The notes under the pieces: model-generated | Told to the model about the DNA's origin: nothing | The model's database searches: none | Seen by the model: only the letters and a program-made list of their open reading frames with translations | Shown here: piece after piece, positions 1 through 5,127 of the stretch | How positions within the stretch are numbered: the first letter of the stretch is position 1 | Layout of the letters: each line of letters starts with the position of its first letter | Position numbers and translations under genes: made by a program | Origin: Actinomycetes bacterium | Lineage (GTDB): Bacteria; Actinomycetota; Actinomycetes; Streptosporangiales; Streptosporangiaceae | Direction of reading: 5' to 3' | Length of the DNA stretch: 6,602 nt | Assembly (NCBI GenBank): GCA_025964635.1 | Contig: JAOPYP010000561.1 | Location: 1 to 6,602 of the forward strand

Positions 1-1
1 C

Positions 2-625
2 GCGAGCCCGGCCGCCCGGCCCGCGGCGACCCCGTCGGCGGCCCCGGCCGGGATCACCGCCGCCACCAGCCCGCGCCGGGTGACCGGCTCCGGCGTCTTC
101 GCGGTCGGCGACTCCGTCCTGCTCGCCTCGGCCGTCCAGCTGGCGGCCGCGCTGCCCGGCATCTCCATCAACGCACAGGTCAGCCGCCAGGTCAGCGCCG
201 GCCTGGCCGTCGTCCAGCGGCTCGCGGCGGCCGGGACGCTCCGCTCCGTGGTCGTGTTCGCACTCGGCACCAACGGGGCGTTCACGGCCCAGCAGATGCG
301 CCAGCTGATCCGCGCGGTCGGCCCGCACCGGGAGCTGGTACTGGTCAACACGTACGAGGCCCGCCCCTGGGAGGCGGGGGTGAACCGGGTCATCGCCGCC
401 GCGGCCCGCCGCCAGGCCCACGTGGTCCTGGCCAACTGGTTCGCGACCATCGAGCACCGGACCCGCCTGCTATGGCCCGACGAGGTGCATCCGCAGCCCA
501 GCGGGGCCCGGCTCTACGCGCGCATGGTCGCCGCCGCGGTCGGGGCCGCCCGCACGGCGGCCGCCAGCCCGGCCCCGGGCTCCGGGCTCCCGCCGGCTGC
601 GCACCGCTTCGCGCCCCTCAGCTGA
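2..625 (+). CDS. SGNH-hydrolase C-terminal domain of a probable acyltransferase (5' truncated)
   Basis: The reading frame is open from base 2 to the TGA at 623-625, so the gene starts outside the window. It begins with an Ala/Pro-rich linker (about bases 2-79) and continues as an SGNH/GDSL hydrolase fold. Block I is the GDS motif with the nucleophile Ser (bases 107-115, in VGDSVLLA). The oxyanion Asn lies in LGTNG (about 263-277). Block V is DEVH (about 479-490), giving the catalytic Asp and His. From family knowledge, this arrangement of a Pro/Ala linker followed by a small SGNH domain is typical of OafA-like membrane acyltransferases, where an N-terminal ten-helix acyltransferase-3 domain passes an acyl group to an extracytoplasmic SGNH domain that O-acetylates a surface glycan. 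The membrane domain is not visible here, so that assignment is inferred. A secreted stand-alone SGNH esterase is the alternative. No new gene start is needed at the GTG at base 80, because the frame continues upstream. Confidence 0.8.
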   Translation, partial: ASPAARPAATPSAAPAGITAATSPRRVTGSGVFAVGDSVLLASAVQLAAALPGISINAQVSRQVSAGLAVVQRLAAAGTLRSVVVFALGTNGAFTAQQMRQLIRAVGPHRELVLVNTYEARPWEAGVNRVIAAAARRQAHVVLANWFATIEHRTRLLWPDEVHPQPSGARLYARMVAAAVGAARTAAASPAPGSGLPPAAHRFAPLS

Positions 626-647
626 CACCACCCCCGGGGTCCAGCGC

Positions 648-704
648 TTCGTAATGATCATGGGACTGGTGCCGTTCTGGCGGCACCGATCCCATTGCTA
701 CGAA
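648..704. terminator. Long imperfect hairpin between convergent genes, probable bidirectional terminator
   Basis: Three nested stems can be read: TTCGTA (648-653) with TACGAA (699-704), ATGGGA (660-665) with TCCCAT (690-695), and GGTGCCG (668-674) with CGGCACC (681-687) around the loop TTCTGG. Asymmetric internal loops separate them. It lies 22 nt after the acyltransferase stop (+) and 41 nt after the xseB stop (-), where a terminator for both strands is expected. No U-tract follows on either strand; actinobacterial terminators often lack one. Termination is inferred from the position. A small structured RNA or a repeat-family element remains possible. Confidence 0.55.
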
Positions 705-745
705 ACCGGTGTGACCGGCCGGGGCTGGTTTTCGTTGCGGAGAAT

Positions 746-1030
746 TTAAAACGGTGCGCCCGGATCGGCGGAGTCCGGGGCGCGGGAGGCCATCGCGGCG
801 GCGAGGCGGGCCCGGGCCCCCTCCAGCCACTGCTCGCAGGTCGCGGCCAGCCGCTCGCCCCGTTCCCACAGGTCCAGCGACTGCTCCAGGGTCAGGCCGC
901 CACCCTCCAGGCGGCGGACGACCTCGGTGAGCTGGTCGCGGGCCTGCTCGTAGCTGAGTGCGGCGGCCGGGCCGCCGTCCGCGGCCGGCTGCGTTCCGCC
1001 ATTCCCGGTCGGCTCTGCCTCGGCGCTCAC
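746..1030 (-). CDS. xseB: Exodeoxyribonuclease VII small subunit XseB
   Basis: 94 aa. Small subunit of exonuclease VII, which with the large subunit XseA degrades single-stranded DNA from either end into oligonucleotides during repair, in the cytoplasm. The family core is clear: LSYEQARDQLTEVVRRLEGGGLTLEQSLDLWERGERL, with the two-helix hairpin and the Leu-Glu-x-Gly-x-x-Leu-Glu-x-Ser pattern, followed by a helix with C-EQWLEGARARL. A disordered Ala/Gly/Pro-rich N-terminus of about 25 residues precedes it. The start is GTG at 1030-1028; no strong Shine-Dalgarno precedes it. It begins 21 nt after the stop of the upstream TetR gene on the same strand, so co-transcription and coupled translation are likely. 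XseA is not adjacent, although the two subunit genes commonly sit together; it may lie outside the window. Stop is TAA (748-746). Confidence 0.95.
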   Translation of the reverse strand: MSAEAEPTGNGGTQPAADGGPAAALSYEQARDQLTEVVRRLEGGGLTLEQSLDLWERGERLAATCEQWLEGARARLAAAMASRAPDSADPGAPF

Positions 1031-1051
1031 GGCATCAACGTAGCCGGCTGG

Positions 1052-1687
1052 TCACGCCCGGACCCGGGGACTGACCCCGGACAGGACATCGAGCACGCCG
1101 CTGGCCAGCCGCCGCGCGTGGGCGGCGTCCTCGTCCAGCGACACCTCGGCCACCGCCAGCATGAGGGCCCCGGTCATCACGACCGCCACGGCCTCGTCCA
1201 TGGGCTCGGCGCTACGGGCGAAGAAGTCGGCGTTCCGGCTGGCCCACTCGCGCAGCCGCTGCCGCATGATCAGGTCGAAGCCGGGCGGGGCGTCCCCCGA
1301 GACGAACAGCCGGGACAGCTCGCGCTCCTCCAGGCAGCCGTCGAGGTAGGCGCGCGCCGCGGCCAGGAACAACTGCCGGGGCTCGCTGACGCGGTCCTCG
1401 CCGGCCCCGCGCGCCGCCTCGCGGGCCCCGCGCGCCGCCTGGCGCGCCCGCCAGGCCTGGCCCTGGTGGAACTCCTCGAACAGCGCCACGTACAGGTCGG
1501 CCTTGCCGGTGAAGTGATGGTAGAGACTGCCGACGCTGGCCCCGGCCCGGGCGACGATCTCGGTCACCCCGGCCTGCGCGTAGCCCACGGAAATGAACAC
1601 CTCACGGGCGGCGGTCAGCAAGGCGGCCCTGGTGGCCGCGCCGCGATCGGCGGACCGCACGATAGGCTGCGGAACATCTGTTGTCAT
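1052..1687 (-). CDS. TetR/AcrR-family transcriptional regulator
   Basis: 211 aa from the chosen ATG (1687-1685). A longer frame to 1768 exists, but its extra 27 residues do not resemble a TetR N-terminus and would cover the regulatory gap. Residues about 17-65 form the TetR DNA-binding domain: TRAALLTAAREVF, then the helix-turn-helix VTEIVARAGASVGSLYHHFTGKADLY, with the hallmark 'GSLYHHF' recognition helix. The rest is an all-helical ligand and dimerisation domain with no assignable ligand. It includes a short Ala/Arg/Gly heptad repeat (residues about 83-97) encoded by a 21-bp direct duplication. TetR proteins usually repress their own and neighbouring promoters until a small molecule binds. 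It is divergent from glpX and 21 nt upstream of xseB, so those two are the first candidate targets. No clear Shine-Dalgarno was seen. Confidence 0.92.
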   Translation of the reverse strand: MTTDVPQPIVRSADRGAATRAALLTAAREVFISVGYAQAGVTEIVARAGASVGSLYHHFTGKADLYVALFEEFHQGQAWRARQAARGAREAARGAGEDRVSEPRQLFLAAARAYLDGCLEERELSRLFVSGDAPPGFDLIMRQRLREWASRNADFFARSAEPMDEAVAVVMTGALMLAVAEVSLDEDAAHARRLASGVLDVLSGVSPRVRA

Positions 1688-1710
1688 TGGCCTGTCACCG
1701 CCTGCGCAGT

Positions 1711-1740
1711 GCTCCCCACGTGTGGGCTCCCCACGTCTGG
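1711..1740. repeat. 15-bp tandem direct repeat in the TetR-glpX gap
   Basis: GCTCCCCACGTGTGG (1711-1725) is followed directly by GCTCCCCACGTCTGG (1726-1740), with one mismatch. The first copy also contains CACGTG and can pair CCCAC (1715-1719) with GTGGG (1722-1726). It lies 24 bp upstream of the TetR start, in the probable leader or promoter of the TetR-xseB operon. Two adjacent copies suggest a protein-binding site, but no family is identified. Confidence 0.6.
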
Positions 1741-1751
1741 CGCCAGGGTGC

Positions 1752-1766
1752 GTCGCCCTAGGCGAC
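1752..1766. promoter_or_regulatory. Candidate TetR operator, inverted repeat GTCGCC-N3-GGCGAC
   Basis: Perfect 6-bp arms flank CTA. A second perfect palindrome, CTGGCGCCAG, lies at 1737-1746. The element is centred in the 194-bp divergent gap, about 72 bp upstream of the TetR start and about 123 bp upstream of glpX. TetR proteins commonly bind 12-20 bp dyads in such gaps, so autoregulation is inferred. GC-rich dyads of this size do arise by chance. I see no convincing -35/-10 pair in the remaining part of the gap (1688-1881). Confidence 0.4.
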
Positions 1767-1881
1767 AAGGCTACGCCCGCCCGTCAGTCAGCCAGGATGA
1801 CGGCCTGACCTCACGGGAACGGGCGCCGCAGGACGGGGGCACACGGGCCAGCACGGCCACACAGGGAAGGCGGTCTCTGCG

Positions 1882-2940
1882 ATGACCGAGAACCAGGCAT
1901 CGGCCCCGGGCGGCCCTGGGCCGACCGACCTGACGGCCGAGCCGGAGACCCACGCGCCGGACCGGAACCTCGCCCTGGAACTGGCCCGGGTCACCGAGGC
2001 GGGCGCGATGGCGGCGGCCCGCTGGGTCGGCCGCGGCGACAAGAACGGCGCGGACGGCGCGGCCGTGCACGCGATGCGGGCGCTGATCAACACGGTGTCG
2101 ATGAACGGCGTGGTGGTCATCGGCGAGGGCGAGAAGGACCGGGCGCCCATGCTCTACAACGGCGAGCCGGTCGGTGACGGCAGCGGCCCGGCCTGCGATG
2201 TGGCCGTGGACCCGATCGACGGCACCCGGCTGTGCGCCAACGGCATGCCGAACGCGATCTCGGTGCTGGCCGTCAGCGCGCGCGGGTCCATGTACGACCC
2301 GTCCGCGGTGTTCTACATGTCCAAGCTGGTCACCGGCCCGGCCGCGGCTGGCGTGGTGGACATCGAGGCCCCCGCCGCCTACAACATCGCCGCCGTGGCC
2401 CGCGCCAAGACCTGCTCGCCCTCGGACGTCACCGTAGTCATCCTGGACCGGCCGCGGCACGAGCGGCTCATCGCCGAGGTCCGGGAGGCCGGCGCCCGGA
2501 TCAAGCTGATCACCGACGGCGACGTGGCCGGCGCGATCATGGCGGCGACTGACGGCACGGGTGTGGACCTGCTGCTCGGGGTGGGCGGCACCCCGGAGGG
2601 GATCATCACCGCGTGCGCGATCAAGTGCCTGGGCGGCGTGATCCAGGCCCGGCTCGCGCCGCGGGACGAGGCCGAGCGGGAGAAGGCCCTCGCGGCCGGC
2701 CACGACCTCAGCCACGTGCTGACCACCGACGACCTCGTGACCTCGGAGGACGCGTTCTTCGCGGCCACCGGGATCACCGACGGCGAGCTGATGGCGGGCG
2801 TCCGGTTCCGGGCGGGCGGGGCGGCCACCCACTCGCTCGTCATGCGGGCCCGGTCCGGCACCATCCGCAACATCCACAGCGAGCACCAGCTCTGGAAGCT
2901 GCGCGCGTACAGCTCGATCAACTTCGATATCCCCAACTGA
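1882..2940 (+). CDS. glpX: Fructose-1,6-bisphosphatase class II GlpX
   Basis: 352 aa, full length for the family. It hydrolyses fructose-1,6-bisphosphate to fructose-6-phosphate and phosphate in gluconeogenesis, in the cytoplasm, with divalent metal. The motifs appear in order: RWVGRGDKNGADGAAVHAM (about residues 47-65), VVIGEGEKDRAPML (about 78-91), AVDPIDGTRL (108-117), LDRPRH (188-193), ITDGDVAGAI (210-219) and GGTPEGIITA (235-244). By comparison with E. coli GlpX, probable metal and catalytic residues are D58, E82, D110, D113, T115 and E239; all are present, with D113 replacing the Glu of the E. coli DPIEGT motif, as in mycobacterial GlpX. The N-terminal 28 residues are a Pro/Gly-rich extension. 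The ATG is preceded by GGGAAGG (1864-1870) at 11 nt. In most actinobacteria this enzyme is the main FBPase. The neighbour upstream is the divergent TetR gene. Confidence 0.97.
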   Translation: MTENQASAPGGPGPTDLTAEPETHAPDRNLALELARVTEAGAMAAARWVGRGDKNGADGAAVHAMRALINTVSMNGVVVIGEGEKDRAPMLYNGEPVGDGSGPACDVAVDPIDGTRLCANGMPNAISVLAVSARGSMYDPSAVFYMSKLVTGPAAAGVVDIEAPAAYNIAAVARAKTCSPSDVTVVILDRPRHERLIAEVREAGARIKLITDGDVAGAIMAATDGTGVDLLLGVGGTPEGIITACAIKCLGGVIQARLAPRDEAEREKALAAGHDLSHVLTTDDLVTSEDAFFAATGITDGELMAGVRFRAGGAATHSLVMRARSGTIRNIHSEHQLWKLRAYSSINFDIPN

Positions 2941-3006
2941 CCGGGCAACTCCGACACCCCGCCTGACCGATCGGCTCCGGCGGCCCGGACTGATAGCGTG
3001 CTCATG

Positions 3007-3026
3007 ACCCTGGGTCGACCCAGGGT
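3007..3026. promoter_or_regulatory. 20-bp perfect palindrome ahead of the riboswitch
   Basis: ACCCTGGGTCGACCCAGGGT is its own reverse complement. It sits 66 nt after the glpX stop and just before the riboswitch core. A weak -10-like TAGCGT lies at 2994-2999, which would put transcription start at about 3006-3007, exactly at the palindrome; no good -35 is visible. As DNA it could be an operator over the start site. As RNA it would be a stable 5' hairpin, or a glpX terminator without a U-tract. The sequence does not decide between these. Confidence 0.6.
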
Positions 3027-3122
3027 GGCCGCCTGTCCAGCGAAGTCCGGTGAGAATCCGGCACTGTCCCGCAACGGTGAAGCCCCTTCCGGGGGATGAG
3101 TCCGGTCGCCTGGCCCCGCCGG
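3027..3122 (+). promoter_or_regulatory. Cobalamin (B12) riboswitch
   Basis: The conserved core is recognisable: AAGTCCGGTGAGAATCCGGC (about 3042-3061) forms the CCGG-loop-CCGG stem, followed by ACTGTCCCGCAACGGTGA (about 3062-3079), the family's highly conserved segment. Then come a CCCC-TTCC-GGGGG hairpin (about 3083-3095) and a 3' segment GAGTCCGGTCGCCTGGCC in the position of the B12 box, which can close on the upstream GGTGGCC (3025-3031). Ends are approximate. Established knowledge: binding of a cobalamin to this RNA lowers expression of the downstream gene, usually B12 synthesis, B12 uptake or cobalt transport. Only about 40 nt separate it from the permease ATG, so control of translation initiation is more likely than a separate terminator. 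Confidence 0.92.
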
Positions 3123-3145
3123 CCTGCGAACGCGAGTCCTCGGTT

Positions 3146-3162
3146 GAAGGGCGGTTCGGTCC
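3146..3162 (+). promoter_or_regulatory. Ribosome binding site and probable riboswitch expression platform
   Basis: GAAGGG (3146-3151) precedes the ATG at 3163 by 11 nt and is the only good Shine-Dalgarno candidate. It is complementary to CCCTTC at 3084-3089 within the riboswitch, and CGAAC (3127-3131) can pair with GTTCG (3154-3158) around it. Either pairing could hide the site. Which pairing is used is inferred. Confidence 0.45.
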
Positions 3163-4338
3163 ATGGCAGGCGCCGTTTCAGCGTCACGCGTGCGGAAAAT
3201 CCGGGAGGGCCTGGCGGGCCGCGAGTGGGGCCGGCTCGCCGCGATGTTCTCGTTCATCCTGGCCCTCAACGCGGCCGGCTGGGGCATCTACGTGCTCTGC
3301 GTCATGCCGCACCATGTTGACTACCAGGGCGTGGCCGGGAGCCCCGGACTCGGCGTCGGGCTCGGGGTCGCGATCACCGCGTGGTTCCTCGGCTTCCGGC
3401 ACGCCTTCGACGCCGACCACATCTCGTGTATCGACAACACCACACGCAAGCTGATGGCCGACGGTAAGCGGCCGCTGGCCAGCGGGTTCTTCTTCTCGTT
3501 CGGCCACGCGAGCATCGTCGTGGCGGTGGGGGCCGGAATCACCATCGCCGCCCGGGCCGTGTTCGGCGCGGTGGTCAACCCGGGCTCGGCGTACGAGACG
3601 GCGGGCGGCACCGCGGGCACACTGGCCTCGGCCGGCTTCCTGTACCTGATCGCCGCGCTGAACCTGGTCGTGCTGGCCGGCATCGTCCGCGTCTTCCGCC
3701 AGATGCGCGGGGGCGCCTACGACGAGCAGGGGCTCGAGGTCATGCTGCAGTCGCGCGGCCTCATGTACCGGTTCTTCGGCCCGCTGGTGCGGTCCATCAA
3801 CCACACCTGGCAGCTGTACTTCGTCGGCCTCATCTTCGGTATCGGCTTCGACACGGCGACCGAGGTGGTGCTGCTCGCCGCGACGGCCTACGCCGCGATC
3901 CAGGGACTGCCCTACTACGCAGTGCTCGCGCTGCCGCTCCTGTTCGCCGGCGGCCTGATGCTGTTCGACACGCTCGACGGCTGCTTCATGAACTTCGCGT
4001 ATGGCTGGGCGTTCGCGCGGCCGGTCCGCAAGGTCTACTACAACCTCGTCATCACCGGGCTGTCCATCGGGGCGGCGTTCATCATCGGCACCATCGAGAT
4101 CCTCGGCATCCTGACCGACAAGCTGCACCTGCAGGGCGGCTTCTGGTCAGTCATGGCCAACTTCAACATCAACCTGGCCGGGTTCTGCATCGCCGGGCTG
4201 TTCGTGGCCGTCTGGGCGGGCGCGCTGGTCTACTGGCGGGTGGGCCGGGTCGAGGCCCGGTGGGCCGCTCACGTCGCGGCCGGGCCGCGCCAGGATCCGG
4301 GGCCGCTCAGCGGCGCGGACGCGAGCGCGGGCAGCTAG
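3163..4338 (+). CDS. NiCoT-family nickel/cobalt permease, probable cobalt importer
   Basis: 391 aa integral membrane protein of the NiCoT (HoxN/NixA/NhlF) family, which takes up Ni2+ or Co2+ with high affinity across the cytoplasmic membrane. The family signature is in place: RHAFDADHI (residues 79-87) contains the HX4DH metal motif (H80, D85, H86). FFFSFGHASIVV (109-120), IFGIGFDTATEV (224-235) and LMLFDTLDG (265-273) match the other conserved segments; the last reads DTLDG where DTTDG is commoner. About eight hydrophobic segments are visible, with a charged loop at about 176-210. The 20 C-terminal residues are a hydrophilic Gly/Ala tail. The ATG at 3163 has the only good ribosome site; GTG at residue 10 is an alternative. 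The upstream cobalamin riboswitch argues for cobalt as the physiological substrate, since cobalt is needed for B12. Family sequence alone does not separate Ni from Co. Confidence 0.95.
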   Translation: MAGAVSASRVRKIREGLAGREWGRLAAMFSFILALNAAGWGIYVLCVMPHHVDYQGVAGSPGLGVGLGVAITAWFLGFRHAFDADHISCIDNTTRKLMADGKRPLASGFFFSFGHASIVVAVGAGITIAARAVFGAVVNPGSAYETAGGTAGTLASAGFLYLIAALNLVVLAGIVRVFRQMRGGAYDEQGLEVMLQSRGLMYRFFGPLVRSINHTWQLYFVGLIFGIGFDTATEVVLLAATAYAAIQGLPYYAVLALPLLFAGGLMLFDTLDGCFMNFAYGWAFARPVRKVYYNLVITGLSIGAAFIIGTIEILGILTDKLHLQGGFWSVMANFNINLAGFCIAGLFVAVWAGALVYWRVGRVEARWAAHVAAGPRQDPGPLSGADASAGS

Positions 4339-4354
4339 CTGACGCGAGCGCAGG

Positions 4355-4393
4355 CGGCTAGCGGGGGCGGCTAGCGCGGGCGGCTAGCGGGGG
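4355..4393. repeat. Three 13-bp tandem repeats carrying stop codons between convergent genes
   Basis: Units CGGCTAGCGGGGG (4355-4367), CGGCTAGCGCGGG (4368-4380) and CGGCTAGCGGGGG (4381-4393). Each contains GCTAGC, so TAG is read on both strands; because 13 is not a multiple of three, the units place a stop in all three frames of each strand. The last unit supplies the TAG of the minus-strand DUF1707 gene (4386-4384). A fourth GCTAGC at 4334-4339 overlaps the permease stop. No clear hairpin terminator was seen in this gap. Confidence 0.75.
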
Positions 4394-4980
4394 CGGCGGC
4401 TGAACAGGCTGCCCCGGGGCGGCCGGGGGGTGCGGACGTGGATGCGTCCCAGCACGGTCAGCGTGTGCATCTCGATGACGGGGCTTCCGGGCGGGACCAC
4501 CGGCTCGGGCTGCGGGTCGGGCCGGGCCCCGGGCAGCGAAGCGGAGAGGTTGCGGGTGACGACCGTGACCCCGGCCGGCACTAGCAGGTTCACCTGGCCG
4601 CCCATCGCGCTGACATACATCACGGTGCGCCGCGCCTGCAGCAGCGCTTCCCGCAGGTCCAGCACGACCTGGCCGCCGATGGCGGTCACCACCAGCCGGT
4701 CCGGGACGACCCACCGGCCGCTGCGCCGCTCGGTCGCGAAGAAGGCGGTCACCGCGCGCGAGTTGTCCAGCCGCAGCGGCTGGGCGCCGGGCAGCGCCAG
4801 GTCATCGGTCAGCCCCGCCAGGTCGCCGAGGGTGCGCGCGGTATAGGCCCGCTGCACCCGGTGCGCGTGCTCCTCCAGCGTGATCCGCCCGTCTCCGGCC
4901 GCCTGGGCGAGCAGGGTCACCACGCGCTCCCGGTCAGCGTCCGAGGCGCGCAGGTCACGCGGACTCTGCCGGGGGTTCAC
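4384..4980 (-). CDS. DUF1707 and LiaF-like C-terminal domain protein
   Basis: 198 aa. Residues about 10-62 are a DUF1707 domain: LRASDADRERVVTLLAQAAGDGRITLEEHAHRVQRAYTARTLGDLAGLTDDL, with the typical RASDADRE start and the 'GRIT-LEE--R---A--A-T-GEL--L--DL' layout of this actinobacterial family. Residues about 77-185 resemble the cell-wall-active antibiotic response (LiaF-type) C-terminal domain: alternating beta strands with VVTAIGGQVVLDLREA and TVMYVSAMGGQVNLLVPAGVTVV, then a Pro-rich linker and a last strand pair. No transmembrane segment is visible, unlike many LiaF and DUF1707 proteins, so a cytoplasmic protein is expected. Function is unknown; a link to envelope stress is family-based only. 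The start GTG (4980-4978) abuts GGAGG, too close for a normal ribosome site, and a -10-like TATCGT ends 7 nt upstream, so a leaderless mRNA is plausible. Confidence 0.85.
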   Translation of the reverse strand: MNPRQSPRDLRASDADRERVVTLLAQAAGDGRITLEEHAHRVQRAYTARTLGDLAGLTDDLALPGAQPLRLDNSRAVTAFFATERRSGRWVVPDRLVVTAIGGQVVLDLREALLQARRTVMYVSAMGGQVNLLVPAGVTVVTRNLSASLPGARPDPQPEPVVPPGSPVIEMHTLTVLGRIHVRTPRPPRGSLFSRRPR

Positions 4981-4987
4981 CCCTCCG

Positions 4988-4993
4988 ACGATA
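4988..4993 (-). promoter_or_regulatory. Putative -10 element of a leaderless promoter for the DUF1707 gene
   Basis: TATCGT on the minus strand is followed by exactly 7 nt and then the GTG start. TANNNT plus 6-7 nt plus RTG is the usual layout of leaderless genes in actinobacteria. No strong -35 is seen at the expected distance, so this stays a proposal. Confidence 0.4.
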
Positions 4994-4999
4994 GCCGCC

Positions 5000-5029
5000 T
5001 TGACGCCTGGACGGCACGATCCCTACCCT
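5000..5029 (+). promoter_or_regulatory. Putative sigma70-type promoter for the MFS gene
   Basis: TTGACG (5000-5005), 18 nt, TACCCT (5024-5029). This is close to the actinobacterial housekeeping consensus TTGAC-N17/18-TANNNT. Transcription would start near 5036, giving a leader of about 92 nt before the ATG at 5128. That leader holds the dyad CCGCC-CAT-GGCGG (5052-5064), a possible operator just downstream of the start, and a 13-bp direct repeat CACGGGCCCGGCC at 5035-5047 and 5073-5085. Confidence 0.5.
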
Positions 5030-5127
5030 GACCGCACGGGCCCGGCCCTGACCGCCCATGGCGGCCTGATGACACGGGCCCGGCCGCGGCCAGCACCGCC
5101 GGCGGCTCACGAGCCTGGGAGCGGCGC

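Noticed and set aside
648..704. Transposon end or site-specific recombination site
   Set aside because: No transposase, integrase, target-site duplication or flanking direct repeat is visible, and the position between convergent genes suits a terminator.
1688..1768. Longer TetR start at 1768
   Set aside because: The added 27 residues (many Arg, Gly, Pro) do not resemble a TetR N-terminus and would overlap the repeats and the dyad in the regulatory gap.
695..1885. Long plus-strand frame of about 396 codons
   Set aside because: It lies antisense to xseB and the TetR gene, both with clear family motifs. Its translation is low-complexity Gly/Arg/Pro/His typical of a shadow frame in GC-rich DNA.
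1771..2886. Long minus-strand frame of about 371 codons
   Set aside because: It is antisense to glpX and made of Arg/His/Gly/Asp-rich sequence without any recognisable domain.
3184..4128. Minus-strand frame of about 314 codons
   Set aside because: It is antisense to the Ni/Co permease, whose HX4DH motif fixes the real strand; the composition is that of a shadow frame.
4355..4393. CRISPR-like or short phage repeat array
   Set aside because: Units are 13 bp with no spacers between them; this is a simple tandem repeat. The same holds for 6367-6440.
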